From the NCBI RefSeq assembly GCF_031119335.1, contig NZ_JAVHXT010000004.1, forward strand, positions 46,774 through 110,773: a stretch of DNA of 64,000 nucleotides, written 5' to 3'. The notes below the pieces were generated by a model. It saw only the letters and a program-made list of their open reading frames with translations, did no database searches and had not been told where the DNA came from. This stretch comes from Pedobacter sp. GTDB lineage: Bacteria > Bacteroidota > Bacteroidia > Sphingobacteriales > Sphingobacteriaceae. Shown piece after piece: positions 39,485 to 49,765 of the stretch (the stretch's first letter is position 1; each line of letters starts with the position of its first letter). A program made the translations under genes and the position numbers.

Positions 39485-40792
39485 TTAATTTAATCTTTTA
39501 AAACCTGAATGACATACAGGTCCCTGCAACAAATCATCTACAGCTAAGCTTCCTTCTTCGCATTTAGCAATTTGTGAAAAAACCTCTCCCAATGCATTAA
39601 AATAAGCTTCAAAATCTGCGTCAGAATGTTCTGTACTAGCATAGAAATTGGTACTTGCTAAAAAACCTTTTTTTAACATATCTTGTGCTATTAAAGTTTT
39701 ATACTTTAGAGCGTTGTCTCCAATAAACGAGTAAGTGCTCAAAGCAGGTATACCCGAAATAGAAATATCAAGCCCGTAACTTTTTGCTAATTTTTCCCAC
39801 CCATCCTGCATTGATTTACCTTTTGCAGTAATGATTTCCCAAGATTTAATTTCTTCCATTACTTTTAAAGTAGCGAGCGCTGCAGTTGGCCCAATTCTCT
39901 CTGTCCAAAATGTACTACTAATGAAAGTGGTCTGTGCAGCTTCCATAATAGCTCTTCTTCCAACTACGGCAGTTAATGCATATCCATTCCCTATGGTTTT
40001 ACCATACATTGCAATATCCGGCTCAACTCCATACTTTTTATATATACCACCAAATGTTTCTCTAAAACCAGAAGTGCATTCATCAAATATTAATACAATC
40101 CCTTTCGCGGTAGCTAGATCTCTCACTTTTTGAAGGAAATTATCTTCGGGACCAAAATTTCTAACAACCTCCATCTTGATAACACCAATCTCATTCTCTT
40201 GAACAATTTTGATCAACTCCTCAAAGTTATTATACCTAAAAGGGTACACAGTATCTTTAAGGTTTTTGGGCACTCCTGTGGGATTTAATCCTGGCAATAA
40301 GTGTCCAGACAGTTCATCGTTATCATTATGGTTTGCCGACAAATACCAATCATGCCAACCATGGTATCCACAGATGGCAACTTTATCTCGTCCAGAAGCT
40401 GCTCTGGCAATTCTTATGGCAATGGAATTAGCCTCTCCTCCACTTCGAGCAAATCTTACCATATCTGCCCATGGATTCAACTCCACTAGCTTTTCTGCAA
40501 GATAGACTTCCTCAGGGCAGCTCAAAGTAGACATATTTCCTTTTTTTACAGTATCTAATACAGCTGCATCTACTTCGTCATTACCATAACCCAGCGTATT
40601 GGTACCAATCCCCATTATACACATGTCGATCAGTTCTCGCCCATCTAAATCCCATACCCTGGTACCCTTTGCTTTAGAGAAATAAGAGGGCCAATGTTCC
40701 GGTAGGAACATTTCTGGTCTCTTGGAAAGCAGCATCGTACCTCCTGGAATTAATGTTTTTGCTTTGCGATATAGTTTTTGTCCAGTATCCAT
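39485..40792 (-). CDS. Class-III PLP aminotransferase (glutamate-1-semialdehyde aminomutase-like)
   Basis: LYRKAKTLIPGGTMLLSKRPEMFLP, RFARSGGEANSIAIRIARAA, FDECTSGFRETFGG, MYGKTIGNGYAL. Confidence 0.9.
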   Translation of the reverse strand: MDTGQKLYRKAKTLIPGGTMLLSKRPEMFLPEHWPSYFSKAKGTRVWDLDGRELIDMCIMGIGTNTLGYGNDEVDAAVLDTVKKGNMSTLSCPEEVYLAEKLVELNPWADMVRFARSGGEANSIAIRIARAASGRDKVAICGYHGWHDWYLSANHNDNDELSGHLLPGLNPTGVPKNLKDTVYPFRYNNFEELIKIVQENEIGVIKMEVVRNFGPEDNFLQKVRDLATAKGIVLIFDECTSGFRETFGGIYKKYGVEPDIAMYGKTIGNGYALTAVVGRRAIMEAAQTTFISSTFWTERIGPTAALATLKVMEEIKSWEIITAKGKSMQDGWEKLAKSYGLDISISGIPALSTYSFIGDNALKYKTLIAQDMLKKGFLASTNFYASTEHSDADFEAYFNALGEVFSQIAKCEEGSLAVDDLLQGPVCHSGFKRLN

Positions 40793-40794
40793 AT

Positions 40795-41556
40795 TTAATC
40801 ATTTTTAAGAGATTTCAACAGACCTTCATTTCTAATAATGTTTTTGTTGATTTCATCTAATTTTGTTTCTATTATGTGTTTAGTATAAGTGATCCAGCTT
40901 TCGGACGTCCCTAGTTGATTTATCAATTCACTTATAAGTTCAAAATCATGAGGTTCATCAACGGTCATCCTGATATTTGAATAGTCATAGAAGGAGGGGA
41001 AATTTAATGCCTTAAACAAAGTACCCCCTTTGAAAGTAGAATTGGATCTTATATACAATGTTACATGTTCTCGATCCGACTTAAGTTTAGCCTCTTTCCA
41101 AGCTCTCTCTAAGGCAGAAAACTTAAATACTTCTACGTCTTGACCATCTGGAAATCGTTCTTCCAAAATGTTAGCCGCATAATCTAAGTCATTAATTTTC
41201 GCTAATTTAATGACTGCGTCAACCATATCGGGATCAATGAGAGGGCAATCGGAAGTGACGCGAACAATCCACTTAGCCCCGAATTTTCTTGCTGCCTGAT
41301 AAAATCTATCCAAGACGTCATCTACAGCTCCTCTAAAACTTGAGATCCCCCATTGTTTACATAAATCTACAATTACTTTATCTTCATCAGCAACTGTTGT
41401 AGCTACAATTATATGATCAATTTCTGAGGATTTTTTTAATCTATCTAGGTGAATCTTCAATAATTCTTGATCATTTATAGTTAAAAGTACTTTTTTGGGC
41501 AATCTCGTACTTCCTGATCTTGCTTGAGTTATCAATACAGTTTGTTCTAATTCCAT
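40795..41556 (-). CDS. pseF: Nonulosonate cytidylyltransferase (PseF/SpsF family)
   Basis: LITQARSGSTRLPKKVL, RVTSDCPLIDPDMVD, RMTVDEPHDFELI. Confidence 0.85.
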   Translation of the reverse strand: MELEQTVLITQARSGSTRLPKKVLLTINDQELLKIHLDRLKKSSEIDHIIVATTVADEDKVIVDLCKQWGISSFRGAVDDVLDRFYQAARKFGAKWIVRVTSDCPLIDPDMVDAVIKLAKINDLDYAANILEERFPDGQDVEVFKFSALERAWKEAKLKSDREHVTLYIRSNSTFKGGTLFKALNFPSFYDYSNIRMTVDEPHDFELISELINQLGTSESWITYTKHIIETKLDEINKNIIRNEGLLKSLKND

Positions 41557-42434
41557 AATGCAGGATTTAGTAGATTGGTGTCCATTACTTTGATTTTATT
41601 TAGTTCCTCAATTAAATCAGTAGGCATTACTAAATCAACATCGTTAAGGTTTTGCTTAAGTTGCTCCAAATTGTCAACACCAATAAGCACCTCATCTATA
41701 TTTTTTTGATCGAGGCAGTAATTTAGTGCCATTTGCCTGATAGGAATATTGTAAAATCTACTAATTTCTTGTATTCTCCTAAGTGATGGTTCCAGAGAAC
41801 GAACTATCTTGTTAGGGTCTTCTATCGCCTTGAAAAATAAACCTTGTAGAAAAGCCGAGCGAGTATGAATAATTTTACCTGCTTCTTTAGCTTTTTGCAA
41901 AAGTCCTCCTTTTATTGAAACGTTATCAAGCATATTGAATGGTAATTGTATTATATCTATCTCAGTGTCTTGAATTAGTTCTTCTAGGTGGCTATTACTG
42001 TAAATAGACACGCCAATATATTTTACCTTACCACTCTTTTTAAATTCTCCTAATAATCCAATCGATCCTTTACATTCTTTATATGTTTCGAACGAGTGGA
42101 ACAAAAGACCTTTTAAGCACGGTACATCTAAATCTTTTAGATAAGTTTCTACTTTTGTTTCGAAATCTTTATCGAGTTTATGTGGTAACTTAGAAATAAC
42201 CTCAAATTTAGCTGATAGATTTTTTTTGTGGAAGTCTCCAATAATCTGATGAGCATTCCCGTAAGCTTCTGCCGTATCAAGGCACTGAATACCCGCTTGC
42301 ATTGCAGTCAACAGTATTTCATTTACCTGATTTTGTTCTGGTTTTCCATTATAATTGTTAATTCCATAATTGAGTCCAAATTGAACAGTGCCCAAAATTA
42401 TTTTTAGTTTACTCATTGCCCTTGTAGTTCTCAT
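41547..42434 (-). CDS. Aldo/keto reductase
   Basis: LGTVQFGLNYGI, CLDTAEAYGNAHQIIGDF, TRSAFLQGL, VLIGVDNLEQLKQNL. Confidence 0.88.
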   Translation of the reverse strand: MRTTRAMSKLKIILGTVQFGLNYGINNYNGKPEQNQVNEILLTAMQAGIQCLDTAEAYGNAHQIIGDFHKKNLSAKFEVISKLPHKLDKDFETKVETYLKDLDVPCLKGLLFHSFETYKECKGSIGLLGEFKKSGKVKYIGVSIYSNSHLEELIQDTEIDIIQLPFNMLDNVSIKGGLLQKAKEAGKIIHTRSAFLQGLFFKAIEDPNKIVRSLEPSLRRIQEISRFYNIPIRQMALNYCLDQKNIDEVLIGVDNLEQLKQNLNDVDLVMPTDLIEELNKIKVMDTNLLNPALWN

Positions 42435-42948
42435 TGAAAATAGCCATTCTTATAATATCTGACCATTTTCCATCATAATATCCATGGCGCTTATAAACGC
42501 CTTCTATTTCAAAACCCAATGTCTTATACAAGTTGACTGCTGCCTCGTTATCTGCTACCACCCCCAATGTTATTTTTCTCATCTTGAGGTTATCAAAACA
42601 GTGCGAAATAATAGCCTTTGAAGCTTCCTTTGCATAACCTTTTCCCCATTCTTCGGTATCTCCCATCATAATTCCATATTCACCTAATCCATACTTACTG
42701 TTAACAGGATCTATTTTGATGTTTCCTATATGTTTACCATTCGATTTAAGATGAATAGCCCAAAACAGAATATCTTTCTTTGAGACAACTTCACTAAGAT
42801 ATTCGCTCAGTTTCTCCTTGTTGTAATTTCCGCCCGTTTCTAGATATCTATAAACCTGCGGATTATTCAGCCAGGAAACATAGTCATCTGTGCAATGCTC
42901 AAGATTCAACTTTTTATAGGCTAATCTTTTTGAAAAAAGAGTGTTCAT
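42409..42948 (-). CDS. GNAT-family acetyltransferase (RimJ/PseH-like)
   Basis: EWGKGYAKEASKAIISHCFDNLKMRKITLGVVADNEAAVNLYKTLGFEIEG. Confidence 0.85.
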   Translation of the reverse strand: MNTLFSKRLAYKKLNLEHCTDDYVSWLNNPQVYRYLETGGNYNKEKLSEYLSEVVSKKDILFWAIHLKSNGKHIGNIKIDPVNSKYGLGEYGIMMGDTEEWGKGYAKEASKAIISHCFDNLKMRKITLGVVADNEAAVNLYKTLGFEIEGVYKRHGYYDGKWSDIIRMAIFNENYKGNE

Positions 42949-44135
42949 AAGGAATAAAATTCATCAATTTTCTCGATTACATAGGATTGTTCCGCTTCCG
43001 TCAGAGTTGGATACATTGGTAAACTGATGCATTCACGATAATATTTTTCTGCCGCCGGCGCATCACCTTCCGCCCATCCCAATCCTCTGTAATAGGGCAT
43101 CAAATGACATGGGATATAATGTATTTGTGCAAAAACCTTCTTTTCTCTTAGGTAATTGTATAGACCAATTCTGTCAGGTGTTTCTATGATATACAAATGG
43201 TAGGCATGTCCATCAATAGCACCTGATTGCCCATTTATGTAGTCTTTACTTTCAAATGCTTGATTATATACCCCTGCTATCCTCCTTCTTTCAAGCAATC
43301 CTTTTTCGGCTCTTTCTAGCTGACTTAGACCTAGTGCAGCTTGAAAGTCGGTAAGTCGGTAATTATATCCTAAATCCTGCATTTCCATATACCACCCTGG
43401 ATATTCATTATTTATACCTCCAGCAAACTCAACTGAATTTTCATAATTGTCACTATTTTTAACTATTCCATGAGTCCTCAGTTTCAAAAGTTTGTGATAT
43501 AGTTCCTCATCATTCGTAGTAATCATCCCTCCCTCACCACAAGCTATGTGCTTAACGGGATGAAATGAAAATATTGCCAAATCCGCAAAACTACCATTAC
43601 CACAATTTTGTTTAATCCCGTTGCTATCTTTAAAAAAACCTCCAGGTGCATGACAGGCATCCTCTATGATCCAAAGACCATATTCTGCTGCAAGCTCCTT
43701 AAATTCTTCCATATTTATAGCCCTTCCAGCAAAGTCAACAGGAATTATCCCTTTAAAAGTTCCTTTCGGAGCTGTTTCCAAAATACGTTTTACACTATTT
43801 ATATCTAATAAGTACGTATGGGGATCTATATCTCCAAAAACTACTTCACCATCGCAATATCGAACACAATTTGCAGAAGCTGCAAAAGTAATCGGTGTTG
43901 TTATAACTTTATCTCCAGTCTTGACGTCTAATGCTAACGTACATAAATGCAGTGCCGCAGTACCATTCGCTACAGCTACAGCATATTTACTTCCAATATA
44001 ACTGGCGAATTGCTTTTCAAATTCTAGAATTTTAGGTCCCTGTGTTAAATACTCAGCAGTTAAAGTTTTTACTACCGCTTGAATATCTTTTTCAGTTATA
44101 TCCTGTTTTCCATAAGGTATAATTGCTTTTCCCAT
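42945..44135 (-). CDS. pseC: UDP-4-amino-4,6-dideoxy-N-acetyl-beta-L-altrosamine transaminase
   Basis: IPYGKQDITEKDIQAVVKTLTAEYLTQGP, SFHPVKHIACGEGGMITTND. Confidence 0.93.
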   Translation of the reverse strand: MGKAIIPYGKQDITEKDIQAVVKTLTAEYLTQGPKILEFEKQFASYIGSKYAVAVANGTAALHLCTLALDVKTGDKVITTPITFAASANCVRYCDGEVVFGDIDPHTYLLDINSVKRILETAPKGTFKGIIPVDFAGRAINMEEFKELAAEYGLWIIEDACHAPGGFFKDSNGIKQNCGNGSFADLAIFSFHPVKHIACGEGGMITTNDEELYHKLLKLRTHGIVKNSDNYENSVEFAGGINNEYPGWYMEMQDLGYNYRLTDFQAALGLSQLERAEKGLLERRRIAGVYNQAFESKDYINGQSGAIDGHAYHLYIIETPDRIGLYNYLREKKVFAQIHYIPCHLMPYYRGLGWAEGDAPAAEKYYRECISLPMYPTLTEAEQSYVIEKIDEFYSL

Positions 44136-45148
44136 TACGCTTTAAAGCTTGAGTCTACATGTTCAGTAATCAATTTTCTTAGGCTTTCGACAGTTTCCCA
44201 TTCTGTATTATCTCCAGAATTATACGCAAATCCCGGATTAACAAGCTTTGCTCCAAAATGACTTTTAAAATCGTCGAGTTTCCACTTGTGTGTAGCCGGA
44301 AGGATTGTATAATATTTATCTAAATCATAAGTATAAAACGAGTCAGATGGTGTAATCATTTCCTCATGTACTTTCTCACCTGGACGAATTCCAACAATTT
44401 CATGTTTACAATCTGGAGCAATTGCCGTAGCGACATCTGTAATTCTGTAGGAAGGTATTTTAGGTATAAATATTTCTCCTCCCCAAGCATTTTCTAATGC
44501 GTGGATAACCATATCTACCCCACCCTGTAATGAAATATTAAATCTTGTCATATTTGGATCAGTAATTGGCAACTTTCCTTCTTTTCTCTTATTAATGAAA
44601 AATGGAATAACGGATCCATTGGATCCCATCACATTACCATACCTCACCACAGAAAATACTATGGGATTATCTCCTTTAATGTTGTTTGCTGCAACAAATA
44701 GCTTATCAGAAGTCAATTTAGTTGCACCATATAAATTAATAGGTGCACATGCTTTATCTGTTGACAATGCTACGACTCTTTTAACATCAGTCTGAAAGCA
44801 AGCATTTATTACATTCTGCGCACCATTAACATTTGTTTTAATACATTCATCCGGATTGTACTCAGCGATTGGCACATGTTTCATTGCGGCTGCATGAATA
44901 ACATAGTCTACTCCTTTAAACGCCCTTATTAAACGCTGTTCATCTCTAACGTCACCTATAAAAAAACGTAATTGCGGATATTTGTCTTCTGGATATTCCT
45001 GAGCCATTTGAAACTGCTTCTGCTCATCTCTAGAAAATATAACTAGGCGTTTGATATCAGAATGTGCAGACAAAATATATTTTGTTAGTGCTTTCCCTAA
45101 AGACCCCGTACCACCAGTAATTAGAATTGATTTGTTATTAAAGATCAT
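44135..45148 (-). CDS. pseB: UDP-N-acetylglucosamine 4,6-dehydratase (inverting), PseB
   Basis: ILITGGTGSLGKALTKYIL, SRDEQKQFQMAQEYP, LSTDKACAPINLYGATKLTSDKLF. Confidence 0.95.
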   Translation of the reverse strand: MIFNNKSILITGGTGSLGKALTKYILSAHSDIKRLVIFSRDEQKQFQMAQEYPEDKYPQLRFFIGDVRDEQRLIRAFKGVDYVIHAAAMKHVPIAEYNPDECIKTNVNGAQNVINACFQTDVKRVVALSTDKACAPINLYGATKLTSDKLFVAANNIKGDNPIVFSVVRYGNVMGSNGSVIPFFINKRKEGKLPITDPNMTRFNISLQGGVDMVIHALENAWGGEIFIPKIPSYRITDVATAIAPDCKHEIVGIRPGEKVHEEMITPSDSFYTYDLDKYYTILPATHKWKLDDFKSHFGAKLVNPGFAYNSGDNTEWETVESLRKLITEHVDSSFKA

Positions 45149-45184
45149 ATATAAATTATTTTTATAGGTTTATTAATAATAAAC

Positions 45185-46117
45185 CTAGTTATTCTTTACG
45201 AAGATATTTTGTATTAAAAATTTAGATGATTTTCCAATTAGCGACATATTTCGCGTCCCTAAAAAATAAATAATATTAAGCTTGTCACGAAAAGGAGAAG
45301 ACAAAATCATACGTAGGTAACTAGAGATAAATCTCATATAATACAAATGTAACATATATCGTACCTCTTTAGTAGAAAACCCAAAATTTAAAGCCCTTAT
45401 TATGGCATTTGGCACTCCCCAACCAAATATCTTTGATGAACTACTTTTCCAAGTTGCATTTGCATAGCGATCTAACACAAATACCTCATTTTCAATATAA
45501 ATTGGACCACTGCTAGCGCAAACTAAAGAATACAGTAAAGGATCTTCTATATGCTTTTCCTCATCATTACCATCGAAATAATGCTTTAATACAGATACGT
45601 TATAGACGCAAGCTGTAATAAACATTAAAGATGTGAAATTGGCCTTAAAAAGGTTCATAATGCACTCTTTTCCATTAATAACCTTATCCGCATATCCTAT
45701 AAGATCTAACTTACTCACAATATTTGATGATACGTCCACAAATCCACAGTGATTAAAGAAGATGAAATTTAATACCCCATTTTTGGTCAATATATTAATT
45801 AGTCTTTCAACTACATTAGGCAGTAGTACGTCATCATCCCCTACAAACCAAACATATTTGGTTTGTACTTGTGACAAAAGATAATGCATATTACCAATCA
45901 AACCGCAATTTTTTTCTTGATACGTTAAAGTAAAGAAAAAATTTTGATTAGCATATTTTTCCAAAGCTATGCGGTGTTCTAAGTCAGAATTATTATCTGA
46001 TACATAAATCTCTATTAAATCTTTAAAATTTCTAAAATCCTCTTTTAAAAATTCCAACTGTTCAATTACGAAATTACTCCTATTGTAAGTAGGTAAACAA
46101 ATAGTTAGCGTTTTCAT
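45185..46117 (-). CDS. Family 2 glycosyltransferase
   Basis: LTICLPTYNRSNFVIEQL, WFVGDDDVLLPN. Confidence 0.88.
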   Translation of the reverse strand: MKTLTICLPTYNRSNFVIEQLEFLKEDFRNFKDLIEIYVSDNNSDLEHRIALEKYANQNFFFTLTYQEKNCGLIGNMHYLLSQVQTKYVWFVGDDDVLLPNVVERLINILTKNGVLNFIFFNHCGFVDVSSNIVSKLDLIGYADKVINGKECIMNLFKANFTSLMFITACVYNVSVLKHYFDGNDEEKHIEDPLLYSLVCASSGPIYIENEVFVLDRYANATWKSSSSKIFGWGVPNAIIRALNFGFSTKEVRYMLHLYYMRFISSYLRMILSSPFRDKLNIIYFLGTRNMSLIGKSSKFLIQNIFVKNN

Positions 46118-47583
46118 TAAGCTTTAAAAAAATTGAGTAACCCGAGTTTCATTTTTTTGTCTAGCTTTCTTAAAGAAAGAAAGAGCAAAAACAAAGACAT
46201 CCCTATAGGAAAAATTAGATTAATCTCTTGCATTACAAGAAATATCAATAATAAACAAATTGCAGTAGTGTAAATAAATGTTACAAGTGCCCCTTTACCC
46301 AAGAATATTGCATATTTTCTTTTTACAATTACATATACCATTATAAAATAAACAATATTACTTAACAAAAAAGCATAGCCTAGACCATTTAACCCCCATT
46401 TTTCATACCCTAATATATGGGTAACAAGAATAGTGAGATTACCAACCACTTCATATAATACAAAATATTTCTTGTCACCTTTTGAAAGTATCACGTAGCT
46501 AAATGACCAACTTAACACTTTAAAAAAGATTCCAATTAAAGACCAATACATAATTGAAGTTATTGACAAAAATTCATTAGAATATAAAATTCTAATTATA
46601 ATGGGTGCCCCTATAATCAAAAATGCAACTATTGGACCTAAAATGAGTAACCCCATTTCAATCTGATAATTTGCTATTTTACCCGCAGCATTGGTATCTT
46701 CATTTAATTCGCACAAGCGAGGATAATAGTCTTTTGACATCGCAGTAAATAATAGGCCTACATATCCATTTAAAATAGCAAAAGCAGCCTGATAATATCC
46801 AACATCTGCCATACTACCCTTATTACTAATATAAACACGTATAACGAACATGACGGCATATACCATAATTGAACTCATAGCCATAGCTAGGCCAAATTTA
46901 AGTATATCAACTGCTACTTCTACTTTCCTCTCCTTAAGAAAATTACTTGTTGGAAGTTTTATTTTATTTGTGTATAAAAAAGGAATTAATGCACTAAATA
47001 GATAAGTTATAAGTAATGAAGGGACTATAGCTTTCAAACCGTAAAAGTAATACAAAGGAAGTACCAATACAGTGCCGCAAAATGAGCTGATAACACTTGA
47101 TTTTGCTAGCCATTTCAATTCCCTCAATCCTTGCAAAATTGCATTCTCTCCACTTTCCCATGCCATAAAAAAGACACTTAAAGATAAAAGTGCAAATGCT
47201 ATTGTATAATTTTCGTAATTAGATTCAAAAGACACTTTACTCAAGATACCTGAAAAAAAAACAGTTATAAGTAATCCCAAAATACCAGACCCAAAGGATA
47301 GCGTTCTCACGACTGAAATAGTTCCTTTAATAGCATTCAAATTGTTATTTGCCTTCTCTTGAGATATATTTCTCACAGAACTGCTACCTATACCAAAACT
47401 ACAAATAGAAAATACAAACGTAATTGCGGATATAAAAACGCCCATTACACCAATCCCATCAGGGCCGAGCCAAAGTGCTATAGCCTTAGATCTAATAATT
47501 GAAAAAATTATTACAATAACCTGAACACCTCCAAACAAACTTGTTGCCTTGAAGATATCACGATAAGATTTTTCCTCAGACAT
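46117..47583 (-). CDS. Wzx-like O-antigen flippase
   Basis: About 12-14 TM segments; RSKAIALWLGPDGIGVMGVF; polysaccharide context. Confidence 0.88.
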   Translation of the reverse strand: MSEEKSYRDIFKATSLFGGVQVIVIIFSIIRSKAIALWLGPDGIGVMGVFISAITFVFSICSFGIGSSSVRNISQEKANNNLNAIKGTISVVRTLSFGSGILGLLITVFFSGILSKVSFESNYENYTIAFALLSLSVFFMAWESGENAILQGLRELKWLAKSSVISSFCGTVLVLPLYYFYGLKAIVPSLLITYLFSALIPFLYTNKIKLPTSNFLKERKVEVAVDILKFGLAMAMSSIMVYAVMFVIRVYISNKGSMADVGYYQAAFAILNGYVGLLFTAMSKDYYPRLCELNEDTNAAGKIANYQIEMGLLILGPIVAFLIIGAPIIIRILYSNEFLSITSIMYWSLIGIFFKVLSWSFSYVILSKGDKKYFVLYEVVGNLTILVTHILGYEKWGLNGLGYAFLLSNIVYFIMVYVIVKRKYAIFLGKGALVTFIYTTAICLLLIFLVMQEINLIFPIGMSLFLLFLSLRKLDKKMKLGLLNFFKA

Positions 47584-47597
47584 CTATTCTCTTAGAA

Positions 47598-48860
47598 TTA
47601 CGCTATGTAATTTTTTATAACATCAGAAATGTAATCATAATGGCTTTCATTTAACCCAGGCCAAACTCCTAGCCAAAACGATTGGTTCATAATAATATCT
47701 GTATTATTTAGATTGCCTACTACCCGATGATTAACGTTTGTATACGCTGGTTGTCTCAATAAATTTCCAGCAAATAACAACCTTGTTCCTATCTTATTTT
47801 CTTCTAAATGCTGTACCAACATATGTCTATCATTAGAATCGCCTTCTCTCAAAGTCATTAAGAAGCCAAACCAAGATGGGTCTGAATTTGGAGTTGGTTC
47901 TGGAAGTACAAAAATCTCTTCAAACTCTTTCATCCTTTCATAAAGTGCTGTGTAATTTTCTCTTCTTCTTTGTACAAAGCGGTCAATTTTTCTCATTTGG
48001 GATACACCCAAAGCTGCCTGCATATCAGTCACTTTCAAGTTAAAACCAATGTGCGAATAAGTGTATTTATGATCATAGCCATAAGGTAATGACCCCAATT
48101 GTTGTCCAAAACGACAACCACAGGTGTTATCTTTTCCTGGCTCGCAATAACAGTCTCTACCCCAATCTCTAAAGCTCTCTGCAATTTTAGCCAATTCTGG
48201 ATTATTTACAACAACCGCTCCTCCTTCGCCCATAGTAATATGATGTGCTGGATAAAACGAAAAAGTGGAGATATCACCAAAGGTTCCTGTTTTTTTCCCT
48301 TGATATGTCGCTCCTAAAGAATCACAATCATCTTCTACTACCCAAAGATTATATTTCTTTGCTACACGCATCACTTCTTCTAAATCAAATGGATTACCCA
48401 GAGAGTGCGCTATCATGATAGCTTTTGTCTTTGGTGAAACTGCTGCCTCGATCATTTCTGGCTTTACATTGTGCGTAGCTATATCAACGTCAATAAAAAC
48501 GGGAACTGCACCAAATTGCACAATTGGATTTACCGTGGTAGGAAATCCAGCAGCTACAGTTATAACTTCATCTCCAGGTTTTATTGCTCTATCACCCAGT
48601 TTTGGAGAAGTAAGTGTATAAAAAGCCACTAGATTTGCCGACGAGCCTGAATTAACTAACAGTGCTTTTTTTGCTCCAAAATACTTTGCAAATTCATATT
48701 CAAATTCATTTGCAAATCTTCCAGCAGTTAACCACCCATCTGCTACTGAATCCATACACAAAAGAAGGTCATCCTCTTCAATTATTTTTCCGGTAACTGG
48801 AATATAATTTTCACCGGCTATTGGTTCCCTAAAAGTCTTTAAGTCAAACTCCTTTATCAT
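47598..48860 (-). CDS. rfbH: CDP-4-dehydro-6-deoxyglucose 3-dehydratase (E1)
   Basis: DegT fold with His at the PLP-Lys position ([12 protein letters not shown]) and [14 protein letters not shown] cluster motif. Confidence 0.93.
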   Translation of the reverse strand: MIKEFDLKTFREPIAGENYIPVTGKIIEEDDLLLCMDSVADGWLTAGRFANEFEYEFAKYFGAKKALLVNSGSSANLVAFYTLTSPKLGDRAIKPGDEVITVAAGFPTTVNPIVQFGAVPVFIDVDIATHNVKPEMIEAAVSPKTKAIMIAHSLGNPFDLEEVMRVAKKYNLWVVEDDCDSLGATYQGKKTGTFGDISTFSFYPAHHITMGEGGAVVVNNPELAKIAESFRDWGRDCYCEPGKDNTCGCRFGQQLGSLPYGYDHKYTYSHIGFNLKVTDMQAALGVSQMRKIDRFVQRRRENYTALYERMKEFEEIFVLPEPTPNSDPSWFGFLMTLREGDSNDRHMLVQHLEENKIGTRLLFAGNLLRQPAYTNVNHRVVGNLNNTDIIMNQSFWLGVWPGLNESHYDYISDVIKNYIA

Positions 48861-49765
48861 AAATCAAATCTTGTTTTTTCTATTCTTATTATTGATTGAA
48901 TCTCCTTATCCAAAGTATTCTTAATTTCCCAACCTAAATTAATTAGATTTTGATTATTTGCATTAGATTCTTCGATATCTCCTTCCCTGGGCTTAAGTGC
49001 TCCGAAGTTAAGTTTGCTAGTTGAATTAGCAAATTCAGCTAGCTTAATTACGAAATCTCTAATTGTGATCGAACTACCTCTTCCCACTTCAAACTCTTGA
49101 TAGCTCTCTAAAAAATCTAATCTCTTTAATATTAGAATATAGGCTCTTGCCACATCTTCTACATATATAAAATCTCTTTTTTGAATACCTTCGGTAAGCT
49201 GAATAGTTTTTTTATTTTCTAAAAGATTTTTTAATGTTGATGTAAAAAATTTTCCATCTGCATCTAGTTCTCCAAATACATGCTCTAACCGTAAATTTAC
49301 AATTTTGACTTTTCCATTATAAGCTTTCAAAATGTTCTCTAACGCACGCTTAGAATTAGTGTATTGCTTTAGATACGTTTGGTTAAATTGTGGTTTAGCA
49401 AAAAAAGTGTCTGTATTGATAAAGATTTTTAAGAATTCATTTCCCGTTTCTAGCAGTTTAATTGGAAAAATAACGTTGGTCTCGACAATATCAGCCAACG
49501 AACTATCTCTACCGTAGTCGGTAGCAAGATGTATTATACCGTATATTTGATGATCTTCAAATATTCTACCAAAATAAAAACTTGAAGCATCGGAATAATA
49601 GATCACACATTTCGAATCTTGTACTAAATCTCTAATTCGCCATAAACTTGATTCCTTACGGAGAATTAATATGGGGCAAAAGCTATTCTTTAATAGTAAT
49701 TTAAGTACATGACTACCTACAAAACCGTTTGCCCCAGTTACTAGAATTTTCTTCAGACTGCCCAA
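48857..49765 (-). CDS. NAD-dependent epimerase/reductase, CDP-abequose/paratose synthase-like
   Basis: [18 protein letters not shown], extended SDR; located between rfbG and rfbH. Confidence 0.8.
   Translation of the reverse strand: MGSLKKILVTGANGFVGSHVLKLLLKNSFCPILILRKESSLWRIRDLVQDSKCVIYYSDASSFYFGRIFEDHQIYGIIHLATDYGRDSSLADIVETNVIFPIKLLETGNEFLKIFINTDTFFAKPQFNQTYLKQYTNSKRALENILKAYNGKVKIVNLRLEHVFGELDADGKFFTSTLKNLLENKKTIQLTEGIQKRDFIYVEDVARAYILILKRLDFLESYQEFEVGRGSSITIRDFVIKLAEFANSTSKLNFGALKPREGDIEESNANNQNLINLGWEIKNTLDKEIQSIIRIEKTRFDL

Noticed and set aside
43666-44001. 111 aa antisense ORF over pseC
   Set aside because: No recognisable domain and fully contained in a strong conserved gene.
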